Positions 42,793 to 50,463 of a stretch of 50,463 nt of DNA are shown here, piece after piece. The notes below the pieces were generated by a model. That model worked only from the letters and a program-made list of their open reading frames with translations, was not told the origin of the DNA and made no database searches. Origin of the DNA: Candidatus Sungbacteria bacterium RIFCSPLOWO2_02_FULL_51_17. Lineage in GTDB: Bacteria > Patescibacteriota > Minisyncoccia > Sungbacterales > GWA2-42-14. The stretch spans positions 24,931-75,393 of the forward strand of contig MHQW01000043.1 in the NCBI GenBank assembly GCA_001820785.1, written 5' to 3'. Within the stretch, counting starts at the first letter, position 1, and every line of letters begins with the position of its first letter. Position numbers and translations under genes: made by a program.

Positions 42793-43329
42793 TTACGGCT
42801 TGGCCGCCTGGTGGAACTCACTATGTGTTCCGTGTTTTATGCTTGAGTATTTTAACAGCAGGTCCTTTGCCTCGTAAAAACGGGGGACCGACCGGATAAG
42901 GAACATGCCCTCTGCGGCGGTCTCTACCTTTAAATTCCCGAACTTTAAGAGCATGGCGACCATGCCGTTTATCTCTGCGGTGACGTTCTGAATGTTTTCC
43001 ATATTCATTTCCGATATGTGGCGGACAAAAAGTCCTCGCTGGTTGATGTCAATAAGGCGCTCGGTAGTGATGATCCACACATCAAGATAGTAGTCCGCCC
43101 AGAGGAGAAGCGCGTACAAAAGGAGGCCCAGGAGGTATAATGCAAGGAAAAACTTTACGATGGGGGCGATCTGGGGCGTGGAAAGGACCGGAAAGCGGTC
43201 GGATAGGGATAGAAGCAAAAGCGACGGGAGGACCAAAGCGAAAAAAATCGTTGCAAGCGGACCCATCATAACGATCCAGTGGCGGCGCAAAATGAGCACT
43301 ATCTGTTCGTTTGGCCGAAGAGAGATCAT
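42793..43329 (-). CDS. membrane protein with bacterial PH domain
   Basis: 178 residues. Two membrane helices (about 20-45 and 58-80) are followed by a PH-like domain with WIITTERLIDINQRGLFVR and ISEMNMENIQNVTAEI, the bPH_2/YdbS-type pattern. A short C-terminal helix ends it. Function not known; such proteins occur in membrane and stress operons. It lies 4 nt after the small membrane protein gene and 9 nt before yebC. Confidence 0.82.
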   Translation of the reverse strand: MISLRPNEQIVLILRRHWIVMMGPLATIFFALVLPSLLLLSLSDRFPVLSTPQIAPIVKFFLALYLLGLLLYALLLWADYYLDVWIITTERLIDINQRGLFVRHISEMNMENIQNVTAEINGMVAMLLKFGNLKVETAAEGMFLIRSVPRFYEAKDLLLKYSSIKHGTHSEFHQAAKP

Positions 43330-43333
43330 GCGA

Positions 43334-43546
43334 TTATGATGTTAGCGCGGCGTACGGAATGGTGAAGAGGAAGTATGCCGCCACGCAGAAAAAGAAGAAA
43401 GAAAGCAGGAAAAAAAGAGGCACCACAAACCGCGCCGCAGTCCATCCCGGAAAGGAGTATCGGCGCAGGTGGTAGATAACGGCAAAAGAAAAAAAGAGCC
43501 ACAAAGCGAGAAACAGGAGAAAGATCAGAAGAAAAATAATGAACAT
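43334..43546 (-). CDS. two-helix small membrane protein
   Basis: 70 residues, two hydrophobic helices (FIIFLLIFLLFLALWLFFSF at 2-21 and VPLFFLLSFFFFCVAAYFLF at about 42-61). No family is recognised. It lies between ruvB and the bPH gene with 6- and 4-nt gaps, so it is cotranscribed. The ORF 43326..43601 in another frame is rejected. Confidence 0.6.
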   Translation of the reverse strand: MFIIFLLIFLLFLALWLFFSFAVIYHLRRYSFPGWTAARFVVPLFFLLSFFFFCVAAYFLFTIPYAALTS

Positions 43547-43552
43547 GGTGTG

Positions 43553-44557
43553 TTAAATAAGATGTCTCTGCTCCGGCTGGGAAATGCCCATGTGCTGCCA
43601 CGCAAGTGCCGTTGCAACGCGGCCCCGCGGGGTTCGTTCCAAAAAACCAACCTGCATAAGATACGGCTCATAGACGTCTTCAATGGTTTCTTCTTCCTCG
43701 GAGGTCGCGGCGGCGAGCGTTTGAACGCCCACCGGCCCTCCCTGGAATTTTTTAATGATCGCTTCAAGTATTTTCCGGTCTGTCGGTTCAAGGCCGATCC
43801 GATCTATCTCAAGCAGTTGTAAGGCCCGCGTTGCCATCTCAAGGGTCACTACGCCGTTTCCCTCAACTTCTGCATAGTCCCGCACCCTTTTGAGTAGGCG
43901 GTTCGCCACGCGAGGTGTTGAGCGCGAGGATTCTGCCACCAGGCGCCTGGCGGCGGGATCAATTGTTACTCCGAGGAGTGCTGCTGATCGGGCAATAATC
44001 TTTTCCATGTCTTCCGGCGTGTAGAAATCAAGGCGGAAAATTCCACCGAAGCGGGAGCGAAGCGGAGAGGACAGAAGGCCAATGCGCGTAGTCGCCGCTA
44101 TGAGGGTAAAAGGGGGAAGCTCCAGCTGGATCGTCCGCGCGGACGGGCCCTTGCCGATAATGATATCCAAGGTGCGCGATTCCATAGCCGGATACAGCAC
44201 TTCTTCTATGAGCTTGTTTAAGCGATGCGCCTCGTCAATGAACAGAACGTCTCCCGGCATAAGGTTCGTCAGAATGGAGGCAAGGTCTCCTACGCGCTCA
44301 ATGGCGGGCCCCGAAGTCACCCGAATATTTGCTCCCATTTCTTTTGCGATGAGAAAAGAAAGAGAGGTCTTCCCAAGGCCCGCCGGGCCGTACAGCAATA
44401 CGTGTTCTATTGACTGTCCCCTGTTTTTTGCCGCCTGAATGAGTATTTTAAGATTCTCCTTAATGGCGGGTTGTCCGATATACTCCTCCCAGCGCTGTGG
44501 GCGGAGGGAAAGGTCAAGCGACCGGTCCTCATTTTTTTGTTTTGGTTCGGTAATCAT
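43553..44557 (-). CDS. ruvB: Holliday junction branch migration ATPase RuvB
   Basis: 334 residues. RuvB pattern [12 protein letters not shown], Walker [17 protein letters not shown], Walker [28 protein letters not shown] and a C-terminal winged helix ending RTPRGRVAT. It drives branch migration with RuvA and hands the junction to RuvC. First gene of the five-gene leftward operon. Confidence 0.97.
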   Translation of the reverse strand: MITEPKQKNEDRSLDLSLRPQRWEEYIGQPAIKENLKILIQAAKNRGQSIEHVLLYGPAGLGKTSLSFLIAKEMGANIRVTSGPAIERVGDLASILTNLMPGDVLFIDEAHRLNKLIEEVLYPAMESRTLDIIIGKGPSARTIQLELPPFTLIAATTRIGLLSSPLRSRFGGIFRLDFYTPEDMEKIIARSAALLGVTIDPAARRLVAESSRSTPRVANRLLKRVRDYAEVEGNGVVTLEMATRALQLLEIDRIGLEPTDRKILEAIIKKFQGGPVGVQTLAAATSEEEETIEDVYEPYLMQVGFLERTPRGRVATALAWQHMGISQPEQRHLI

Positions 44558-44586
44558 GGAGTGGGCACACTGCTAAGGAGCCGCTA

Positions 44587-44615
44587 TTGACAAGAATAAG
44601 TTTATTTGCTACAAT
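44587..44615 (+). promoter_or_regulatory. consensus sigma70 promoter upstream of the candidate RNA
   Basis: A perfect TTGACA and TACAAT separated by exactly 17 nt on the + strand, pointing away from ruvB and toward the pilB 3' end. Start is expected near 44622. No + strand protein gene follows. Confidence 0.7.
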
Positions 44616-44622
44616 GAATCCG

Positions 44623-44913
44623 ATACGAGGGTACAGGAGGGGCCGCGGCCCCATTTGTTTTGCCCTTTTTCTGAAGAAGCTCGGCTGTTGTTGTGTTTGG
44701 CACCTAGAAGTGTACTATTATTGTCCGGCGAACACAAAGCACGAGGCGCCTCAAAAAGCTGTGGGCAATTAAGGTGTTAAATACCTTTTTAGCCTTAATG
44801 GGGATTTTTACATGTCGGTTGGCCTGGTTTCGACTGGGCCACACCACAGAAAAGTCCTGACCTCCGAGTTCCCAAACCGGAGTAATTGCCCACAGCTTTT
44901 GGAGGTGTTTTTT
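44623..44913 (+). ncRNA. candidate structured non-coding RNA (type unknown)
   Basis: Starting from a consensus promoter, the sequence GGCGCCTC-A-AAAAGCTGTGGGCAATTA (44745-44771) can pair with its complement at 44883-44909: 18 Watson-Crick pairs in a row, then one mismatch and 8 more with wobble, closing a 111-nt interior with further hairpins, followed by T6. In the leader lies GCGAAC...CAATTAA, which reads ANTKHEAPQK...; the interior contains TGGTTTCGAC, a motif also near the 5' end of tmRNA. Neither a tRNA-like domain with CCA nor a tag ending in LAA is visible, so tmRNA is not claimed. A 6S-like rod is an alternative. Confidence 0.45.
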
Positions 44914-44934
44914 GTTTGTTGCTACTTCGCGCTT

Positions 44935-46596
44935 CTAGCCGATGACGCGTCGTACTTCCGCAAGGTCAGTAACGCCCCTAAGAACTTTCAACACGCCATC
45001 CTGTTTCATGGTGATCTGCCCCTGTCGTTTCATGGCTTCGCGCATTTCGGCAACGGTCGGTGATGTCTTGATGATTTTCTCCAGTTCATCGTCAACGAGG
45101 ATGATTTCAAAAACGCTGATACGGTTTTTATAGCCGAGTTCGCAGGCGGTACACCCTTTTTCATTCGCAGAAAAAATACTGATAGCGGAGAGTTCCGGCC
45201 GTGGCAGTCCCGCCGGCATATCTTCAATTGCTTGCACGATAACCGCGCGCTCGTCGGGGGTTGGTTCATGGGGGGTGCGGCAGACAGGACACAGGCGCCT
45301 GACGAGTCGTTGTGCCATGGCGACATTAATAGCGGGCGCAATGATGTTTGGTTTTACACCTATGTCAATAAGCCGCGGGATCGTTCCTGCGGCATCGTTC
45401 GTATGAAGGGTGGAGAACACCAGGTGTCCGGTAAGGGCGGCGTGAAGAGCCGTCTCCGCTGTTTCTAGATCGCGGATCTCGCCCACCAGAATAACATCGG
45501 GATCCTGGCGCAGGATTGAACGGAGGCCTGATGCGAAATCATATCCGCGCCGCACATCAATCTGCGTTTGTTCAATGCCGCGCAGGTGGTATTCAATCGG
45601 GTTTTCTAGGGTAATGATCTTCGTCTCCGGCGTATACACCTTTTTTATGAACGCATAAAGCGTGGTGGTCTTTCCGGAGCCGGTTGGTCCGGTGGTAAGG
45701 ATCATGCCGTTCGGTTTTTCCAATTCTTTTCTCATGCGCTCTTCCACCCAGGGCTGCATGCCAAGATCTTCAAGGGCCAAGCTGATCGTTTTTGGGTCCA
45801 AAAGCCGCATCACGATATTCTCACCGTCGGGACCGGGAAGCGTGGATACGCGCACCTCCAGTTCGTTGCCGGACGCGCGTATGGTAAAGCGCCCGTCTTG
45901 TCCGCGCTCTTTGATGTTGAGCAGGATCCCGGATATGAGTTTGATGCGGGAAAGAATGAATTTATACGTCGGGGCTGGCAGGAACGCGACATCGTGGAGG
46001 ACCCCATCAAGACGATAGCGGAGACGGATCGCCTCCGGCTGGGGCTCTATATGAATATCCGACGCGTTGAGCTTAAGAGCGCCGCCGATGATGAGCTCCA
46101 GGACCTCGGTAACGCTTTTGTAGATGACGGCATTAATGAGCGGAGTGATGGATTCGGGGGTGGTGATGAGGTTGCGGTAGTGTTCCAGGCGCGCCTCCGA
46201 TACGGTTATTTCTCCGGATATGCTGCCAAGGTCTTCCGGGAGAGATTTATACAGCTCCCATGCCTTTTCCAAACTGTACTGCGATACCAAAAAAAGCTTG
46301 TTCGGATTGTAGCGGTTTTGTTTCAGTTCTTCCAGTACCGCCAAGGTCTCGGGTTTCTGAGGGTTTTTAACTGCGACCTGAAGATTTTTGCCGACTTTTT
46401 GTACGACCGCAAGTCCCGCGCGCCGCGCCTTTTCTTCCGGGACTAGCTTTAGGGCGTCCGTATCTATGGGGACCGTGCCCAAATTCAAATAAGGGATCTT
46501 GTACTTTCCCGCAAGGATCTTCACCATTTCTTCCGCCTCCTGATGGCGGAGCTCTTTTATTTTCAGTTCCTGCCGTTCTTCGTCAAAGGCGACCAT
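44935..46596 (-). CDS. pilB: type IV pilus assembly / type II secretion ATPase PilB-GspE
   Basis: 553 residues. A MshEN-type N domain precedes the ATPase with DIHIEPQPEAIRLRYRLDG, Walker A TGPTGSGKTTTLYAF, the Asp box, Walker B ILVGEIRDLETAE, the His box and a tetracysteine zinc-binding knob CPVC...CTAC. It powers pilus extension or secretion. No other pil genes are within the window; the ATPase is downstream of the DHH-type gene, 93 nt apart. Confidence 0.95.
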   Translation of the reverse strand: MVAFDEERQELKIKELRHQEAEEMVKILAGKYKIPYLNLGTVPIDTDALKLVPEEKARRAGLAVVQKVGKNLQVAVKNPQKPETLAVLEELKQNRYNPNKLFLVSQYSLEKAWELYKSLPEDLGSISGEITVSEARLEHYRNLITTPESITPLINAVIYKSVTEVLELIIGGALKLNASDIHIEPQPEAIRLRYRLDGVLHDVAFLPAPTYKFILSRIKLISGILLNIKERGQDGRFTIRASGNELEVRVSTLPGPDGENIVMRLLDPKTISLALEDLGMQPWVEERMRKELEKPNGMILTTGPTGSGKTTTLYAFIKKVYTPETKIITLENPIEYHLRGIEQTQIDVRRGYDFASGLRSILRQDPDVILVGEIRDLETAETALHAALTGHLVFSTLHTNDAAGTIPRLIDIGVKPNIIAPAINVAMAQRLVRRLCPVCRTPHEPTPDERAVIVQAIEDMPAGLPRPELSAISIFSANEKGCTACELGYKNRISVFEIILVDDELEKIIKTSPTVAEMREAMKRQGQITMKQDGVLKVLRGVTDLAEVRRVIG

Positions 46597-46689
46597 GAGG
46601 TTCTGGCGTTACGGAACACCTGTTTGCGCTGAGGGGATGGCGTAGGCGCTACAACGCGCCCGGGGTGCGCGCATAAAGTATACCATCGC

Positions 46690-47799
46690 TTACGAAAGCT
46701 CTCCGAGGAGTTTATGCACACGCTCTTCCGCTTCCAGAAATGTTTTTGGCGTTTTGGCGTGCAAAAAGCCGGTAGCGTGTTCTCGCAGTTCTTTGTGTTC
46801 CCGCATGCGTTCGGCGAGATCCGCGTGTATCGGGGCAAGAACGGTTTCTATCCATTTTTTTTGCGGATGTTCATATAGCGTGACAAATGCGCGAGGCGCC
46901 TGAAAGTATTCTTTGAATTTGGCAAGCACAAATGAAATGTCTTCAGGCGATGTGTTAGTCGTAAGAAAGTCGGTTGCCGGAACGAATGTCCACAACAACG
47001 ACGTCTTCTCATCAAAGCGGGATCGGATGGCGGCCCTGCCCCAGAGCTGTAGAAGCGGCAACGGAACGGTCTTGTGGCGGGCGCGAATGATAGCGTCTTT
47101 GTCCGCGCCAACCTCCAGAAGAAAGGACGCGACCTCAAGAGAAGACGGCGTGGTGCCGGCGCCACAGAAATTCTCCGTTCTCTCAATGATGCCGGCAAGA
47201 AGCCACGAGGCATCCTCCTTGCGGATGTCTGCGTCCAGCTCGTCGGTGAGAAGCTCGTAGACAAGCTCTGAGAGAGAGCTTGTACGGACGTTTACCGCAT
47301 TGATCGTTGCGAACCTGTCGTTTTTTGGCGAGATGTCTATGTTGATGATCGGGTTCTTATAAAAAAGCGGAGGATGTTCTTCAAATTCTTTTCCGAAATG
47401 CTCCGGCCCCGGAATGCCGATGGTAATAATAAGATCATACTCTATGGTGCGGGCATGGACGCGGACATCTTCTTTTTTAATCTCCGCGTTTCGCGGTGTA
47501 AGGACGATGTGCACAAACTCCGCATCTGTTTCGTAGCGGATCTGTTTGATCGGAGATGAGGCAATAGGAATGGAAAGAACGCACTCGCCCGGAGCGGCCG
47601 GTTCGCTGGTACCCGAGAGAAGGAAGTGCCATTGTTTCGGCGGCAGGACCTCTCTCGTAAACACCGCCGTTTTGCCAAGGGCTGTCAGCGCGGTTTTTAG
47701 CACGAGGCCCGCCGCAAACTCATCTATGCCGTATGACAGCGGCAGCATGACCCCGATCCGCTGTGCCTTTTGTATCAGTTGTTTTGTTTCGTTCCACAT
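46690..47799 (-). CDS. degenerate DHH-family phosphoesterase-like protein
   Basis: 369 residues. The layout of NrnA-like DHH proteins is recognisable: an N-terminal beta-loop with GIDEFAAGLVLKTALTALGK in place of PDgDaxgS, and NIDISPKNDRFATINAV then SSLSELVYELL in place of DHHxxN...sstxElvyel. The DHH metal-binding triad reads DIS and the upstream DxD reads GID, so catalytic residues appear lost or changed. The second (DHHA1-like) domain includes FVTLYEHPQK. It may be a structural or nucleotide-sensing relative. It precedes pilB on the same strand. Confidence 0.7.
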   Translation of the reverse strand: MWNETKQLIQKAQRIGVMLPLSYGIDEFAAGLVLKTALTALGKTAVFTREVLPPKQWHFLLSGTSEPAAPGECVLSIPIASSPIKQIRYETDAEFVHIVLTPRNAEIKKEDVRVHARTIEYDLIITIGIPGPEHFGKEFEEHPPLFYKNPIINIDISPKNDRFATINAVNVRTSSLSELVYELLTDELDADIRKEDASWLLAGIIERTENFCGAGTTPSSLEVASFLLEVGADKDAIIRARHKTVPLPLLQLWGRAAIRSRFDEKTSLLWTFVPATDFLTTNTSPEDISFVLAKFKEYFQAPRAFVTLYEHPQKKWIETVLAPIHADLAERMREHKELREHATGFLHAKTPKTFLEAEERVHKLLGELS

Positions 47800-47994
47800 G
47801 CTGTGGTGGGCGTGACATTTTATATGATGTCTTACAAGTTATTCCATTCGTAGCGTTTTCCTTGTGTGCCAGTCAACTTTGACGTGTGCGCATCCTGCAT
47901 CCGGCGACGCTTGTCCGGTAACGGACCTTTGTCATTCTCCTGAACCTGTAGTACGGTAAAGGCACGCTCTCTTCATTGCCCGCCGAGATGGCTC

Positions 47995-48510
47995 GTGGCG
48001 CGGAAAAAGTGGCTTCGTATTCACCAACGAAAGCGGTGGCACGAACTCCAGGGACGAAGGTCCCGTGCGCGCGGACTGGACGCGGAGCGCATTGCGGTAG
48101 AGGCGACCAAAGAGCTTCTCCGCAGCCGCTTCTTTGACGCCTACGCGCACGCGCGCCACAACGACGAACTGGACGCAAGCCACATAGACATCGCCATGGC
48201 GAATTTGCAGGAGCACAAACTCTTTGTTCTTCAGATCAAAACCAAGGTGAAAAAGAGCCCGCTTCACGTAGGACACGAGACCCCCGCAGAACGGCATCGG
48301 AGGAAGTATCCTCACATACCGCTCATAGAGGTCCGTGTAGACAAGCACTGGAAAACACAGGTGCGAACTGTTAAGCGAAGCATCATGCGGCTTTGTCGGG
48401 CCGCTCCCTCCGCAGAACGCGTGCTGGATGCGAAAACGCTTGGCATTATAGCGGAACAGTTTCGCCAGCGCGGATACCGCGGCCCATATTTTTGGGAAGA
48501 CAATAAGTAG
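47995..48510 (+). CDS. putative PD-(D/E)xK-type nuclease-like protein
   Basis: 171 residues with a GTG start. A basic N terminus (RKKWLRIHQRKRWHELQGRR) precedes a helix-rich core with GLDAERIAVEATKELL and IDIAMANLQEHKLFVLQIK. The Asp...Q-x-K spacing recalls Holliday junction resolvase/restriction nucleases, in which D and (D/E/Q)xK coordinate metal. That assignment is inference from motif alone. The gene lies divergently from the DHH-type gene and ends just before copy 3 of the dispersed repeat. Shadows on the minus strand (47932..48513) are ignored. Confidence 0.55.
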   Translation: MARKKWLRIHQRKRWHELQGRRSRARGLDAERIAVEATKELLRSRFFDAYAHARHNDELDASHIDIAMANLQEHKLFVLQIKTKVKKSPLHVGHETPAERHRRKYPHIPLIEVRVDKHWKTQVRTVKRSIMRLCRAAPSAERVLDAKTLGIIAEQFRQRGYRGPYFWEDNK

Positions 48511-48632
48511 CAAGCCCCGCCCCTAAAGGGTGGGATTTCATTTTGCCGCGACTGATGCGCTTCGCGATAGCCAAAAATGATATTTCGCGCTTTGCTCAAA
48601 AGACCCGCCTTGTAAGGGCGGGGATTTCTTTT
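48511..48632. repeat. dispersed hairpin-ended repeat, copy 3
   Basis: GCCCCGCCCCTAAAGGGTGGG at the left and CCCGCCTTGTAAGGGCGGGG at the right, with the core GCGCTTCGCGATAGCC and ATGATATTTCGCGCTTTG matching copy 2. It is less perfectly palindromic than the others, so it has drifted. It lies between the nuclease-like and PDZ genes. Confidence 0.8.
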
Positions 48633-48719
48633 GGAACGCAGGAGAGCGGCTTGATTTTTTAAATGTGTGTGATACACATGGGGGGAACAAACCAATGTTC
48701 TTACAAAAAAGAGAGGGTC

Positions 48720-49499
48720 ATGAGCGCCTTGGCGCGCATCGTCGCTATCGGCATCCTTCTTATTGGCGCTGTTGTGAGCGCAGAGGCCGCATCTATGGGA
48801 CCACTTTCTGACCAGGATCGCGAAGATATAAAAAAGAATTATGAACGGACGACAAAAAGATGGGATGCCGCTTTTCAGAACGTGATAAGTGAGGTTCGTG
48901 AAAGCGGCCGTGAGCGCTGGGGGTTTGGCGCCACCTTTTATTTCGGGCGCTTTGTGGATGTGCGCGGCCTTGTTGTCGCGCACGTGCGGCTTGGTTCTCC
49001 GGCGGAACGAGCAGGGCTCAAACAGGGTGACTTTGTTGAATGGGCAGTATTAGTAACGGATACAGGTCGTCATGAGGTTGGCATTGTCGCACAAAGAGAC
49101 GCAACACACCAAGAGACAGCATACGGCGCGCTTGAGGCACTTGAGGCAGGATTACCGAGGGCCGAGCTTGATATCGTTTTTGTGCGGCCAGTATTGGTTG
49201 GTGATCACACAGAACTTCAAAGGATGCTCGCGCACATGTCTGCGGTGGTCATCCAAAAGGAACGCATCGTTGAGGCAGAGGCGCTTGCAAAGAGCGTAGA
49301 AAACACAGCCGCACCGCTTCAGGCCGCACTCGCGCATGGGGCGAACACCATGATCGGGGAGCTTGCCAATGTGCGTACGTGGGAGGAATTTTTAGAGCGC
49401 GAAGAGATCCTTGTTCGCACCCCAGCCCGTGCTCTTGATCGGTTTTGGGATGCTACGGTACAAGAGGCGAACGCATTTATCGCCGGGAAGAACAAATAG
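48720..49499 (+). CDS. secreted PDZ domain protein
   Basis: 259 residues from the ATG at 48720, which has GAGAGG at proper distance; the track's earlier start is rejected. A signal peptide (2-25, ALARIVAIGILLIGAVVSA) precedes a helix-rich region and a PDZ core VAHVRLGSPAERAGLKQGDF. A long helical C terminus follows. Without a protease domain, it is probably a binding module for exported proteins. Strong terminator 4 nt after the stop. Confidence 0.8.
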   Translation: MSALARIVAIGILLIGAVVSAEAASMGPLSDQDREDIKKNYERTTKRWDAAFQNVISEVRESGRERWGFGATFYFGRFVDVRGLVVAHVRLGSPAERAGLKQGDFVEWAVLVTDTGRHEVGIVAQRDATHQETAYGALEALEAGLPRAELDIVFVRPVLVGDHTELQRMLAHMSAVVIQKERIVEAEALAKSVENTAAPLQAALAHGANTMIGELANVRTWEEFLEREEILVRTPARALDRFWDATVQEANAFIAGKNK

Positions 49500-49502
49500 T
49501 GC

Positions 49503-49526
49503 AAAGCCCCAGCCGGGGCTTTTTAC
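49503..49526 (+). terminator. terminator after the PDZ gene
   Basis: AAAGCCCC-AGCC-GGGGCTTTTT, directly after the stop codon. Confidence 0.85.
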
Positions 49527-49599
49527 TTGCAAGAAGGGCTCGTGGTGGTGTGCGAGTTGGGGGCGCCACTCCAACACGAGCCGTCCCGACAAGAGGGCG

Positions 49600-49629
49600 T
49601 TGCCGTCAGGCGCGTGTGTGGTGTACGCT
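49600..49629 (+). promoter_or_regulatory. promoter of tgt
   Basis: TTGCCG, 18-nt spacer, TACGCT, ending 7 nt before the ATG. A leaderless transcript is predicted; the boxes are weak. Confidence 0.35.
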
Positions 49630-49636
49630 GGTATCT

Positions 49637-50463
49637 ATGCAGAACTTCTCGTTTGAAATAATAGCATCATCGTTGCGGAGCCGCGCTCGCGCCGGTGTGT
49701 TGCGAACGCCTCATGGTGATATTGAAACGCCCTCATTTATCACGGTCGGGACGCAGGCCGCGGTAAAGGCGGTGACCCCCGATGACATACGAGGGGCCGG
49801 ATCGCAGGCGATCCTTGCAAACACCTATCATCTGTTCCTTTCGCGAACGCATGAGGTAATACAAGGCGCTGGCGGGCTTGGTGCGTTCATGGGGTGGGAT
49901 GGGCCAACACTCACGGACTCCGGTGGCTTTCAGGTGTTCTCGCTGGGGTTCGGGCGCGATCACGATATTGGTCGGAGCTCAACATTGTTTCCTGGCGAAG
50001 ACATTCAGCGATTTTCCAAGGTGATGGACGTAAAAGAATCACAACACATCAAGATCCTAGAAGAGGGCGCGCTGTTCCGACTGCCCGACGGGACGAAGAA
50101 GGCGCTCACGCCGGAGTCGTCCATACAGATACAAGAGGCGATAGGCGCCGACATTGTTTTTGCATTTGATGAATGCACCTCTCCCCTTTCCACATATGAC
50201 TATACCAAGGAGGCGATGGGGCGAACGCATCGGTGGGCCGAAAGATGCCTCGCCGCCCGCACCCACTACGATCAGGCGCTCTTTGGCATTGTTCAAGGGG
50301 GCATCTGGGAGGATCTTCGCGAAGAATCATGCCGGATCATTGGTGGCCTTCCGTTCTCGGGATTCGGCATCGGGGGATTTTTGGGGCGCACCAAGGAAGA
50401 AATGTGGCGCGTCGCAGAGTTTGTCATTGCGAGAATTCCTGATGAAAAGCCGCGGCACCTTCT
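49637..50463 (+). CDS. tgt: queuine/tRNA-guanine transglycosylase (3' end cut by window)
   Basis: 275 codons from ATG 49637 are open to the end of the window, so the zinc-binding C terminus is missing. TGT motifs are clear: GTQAAVKAVTPDDI, TLTDSGGFQVFSL (substrate pocket with Asp), FAFDECTSP and FGIVQGG; an additional segment GRDHDIGRSSTLFPGED follows FSLGF. The enzyme exchanges guanine 34 for preQ1 or queuine in tRNA with GUN anticodons. The ORF track misses it because it is incomplete; the listed 49894..50169 and 50233..50442 are shadows. The gene is preceded by a terminator and a weak promoter. Confidence 0.93.
   Translation, partial: MQNFSFEIIASSLRSRARAGVLRTPHGDIETPSFITVGTQAAVKAVTPDDIRGAGSQAILANTYHLFLSRTHEVIQGAGGLGAFMGWDGPTLTDSGGFQVFSLGFGRDHDIGRSSTLFPGEDIQRFSKVMDVKESQHIKILEEGALFRLPDGTKKALTPESSIQIQEAIGADIVFAFDECTSPLSTYDYTKEAMGRTHRWAERCLAARTHYDQALFGIVQGGIWEDLREESCRIIGGLPFSGFGIGGFLGRTKEEMWRVAEFVIARIPDEKPRHL

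Noticed and set aside
44690-44935. A canonical tmRNA (ssrA)
   Set aside because: TGGTTTCGAC and a tag-like frame occur in the wrong order for a normal gene. No acceptor stem with CCA was found and the tag does not end in LAA.
1-50463. CRISPR arrays, rRNA genes, prophage or IS elements
   Set aside because: No regularly spaced direct repeats, no rRNA signatures and no transposase or phage structural genes were seen; Xer at 5938 is a housekeeping-type recombinase.

Overview
The window looks like a chromosomal segment of a Candidate Phyla Radiation (Patescibacteria, Parcubacteria-like) bacterium. This is an inference from gene content: a type IV secretion locus built from PrgI, a TraC-like protein, VirB4 and a T4SS-type pilin; many single-copy informational genes; short proteins; a lone XerC-type recombinase; and many membrane or secreted proteins with no recognisable family. 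GC is intermediate. The replication origin region is present: rpmH, rnpA, yidD, yidC and khpB (jag) run leftward, dnaA and dnaN run rightward, and DnaA-box-like and DnaA-trio-like sequences lie between dnaA and dnaN.

Layout. 1-2850 (minus): the C-terminally cut isocitrate lyase/PEP mutase family gene, then a phosphate uptake pair (Pit permease and DUF47/PhoU-like partner) with its own promoter and terminator. 2890-3175: tRNA-Lys(CTT) held in a perfect extended inverted repeat and flanked by two degenerate tRNA-Lys pieces that carry inserted hairpins. 3398-6846: a HEHEH-motif protein of unknown function, a frameshifted unknown gene, a C39-like peptidase and a Xer recombinase. 6947-10205: rpsO, a NYN-domain RNase-like gene and pnp, an RNA-processing cluster with a structured pnp leader. 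10291-19327: a membrane protein, a DksA/TraR-like protein with half a zinc finger, a small membrane protein, comM/yifB, a LysM-M23 peptidase, uvrD/pcrA, rsmA and a Cys-rich secreted protein.

19466-31785 (plus) is an 11-gene secretion/pilus operon: a TSP3 Ca-binding lipid-anchored or membrane protein, a signal-peptide protein, a VirB6/TrbL-like polytopic protein with a long cytoplasmic tail, a Pro-rich cytosolic protein, PrgI, a stand-alone TraC-like domain, the VirB4 ATPase, an acidic membrane protein, an Ig-like exported protein, a VirB2-like pilin and a membrane-anchored beta-propeller. No VirD4, VirB11 or relaxase is visible here, so the machine may act in DNA uptake, protein export or adhesion rather than conjugation.

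31825-37001 is the origin region. 37070-41370 holds a class A PBP, tyrS with an inserted zinc ribbon, and a very acidic mini-protein. 41516-44557 (minus) is a ruvB - small membrane protein - bPH protein - yebC - ruvC operon. 44623-44913 is a candidate structured RNA with a consensus promoter and a 27-position closing helix. 44935-47799 holds a PilB/GspE ATPase and a degenerate DHH-type protein. 47995-50463 holds a nuclease-like protein, a secreted PDZ protein and the start of tgt (queuine tRNA-ribosyltransferase).

Two themes cut across the window. A dispersed repeat of about 115 bp with hairpin inverted ends occurs three times (18134, 41089, 48511). Several first genes of transcripts have a -10 box only 4-9 nt before the start codon (rpsO, comM, uvrD, the T4SS operon, the Cys-rich gene, tgt), which predicts leaderless or nearly leaderless mRNAs.
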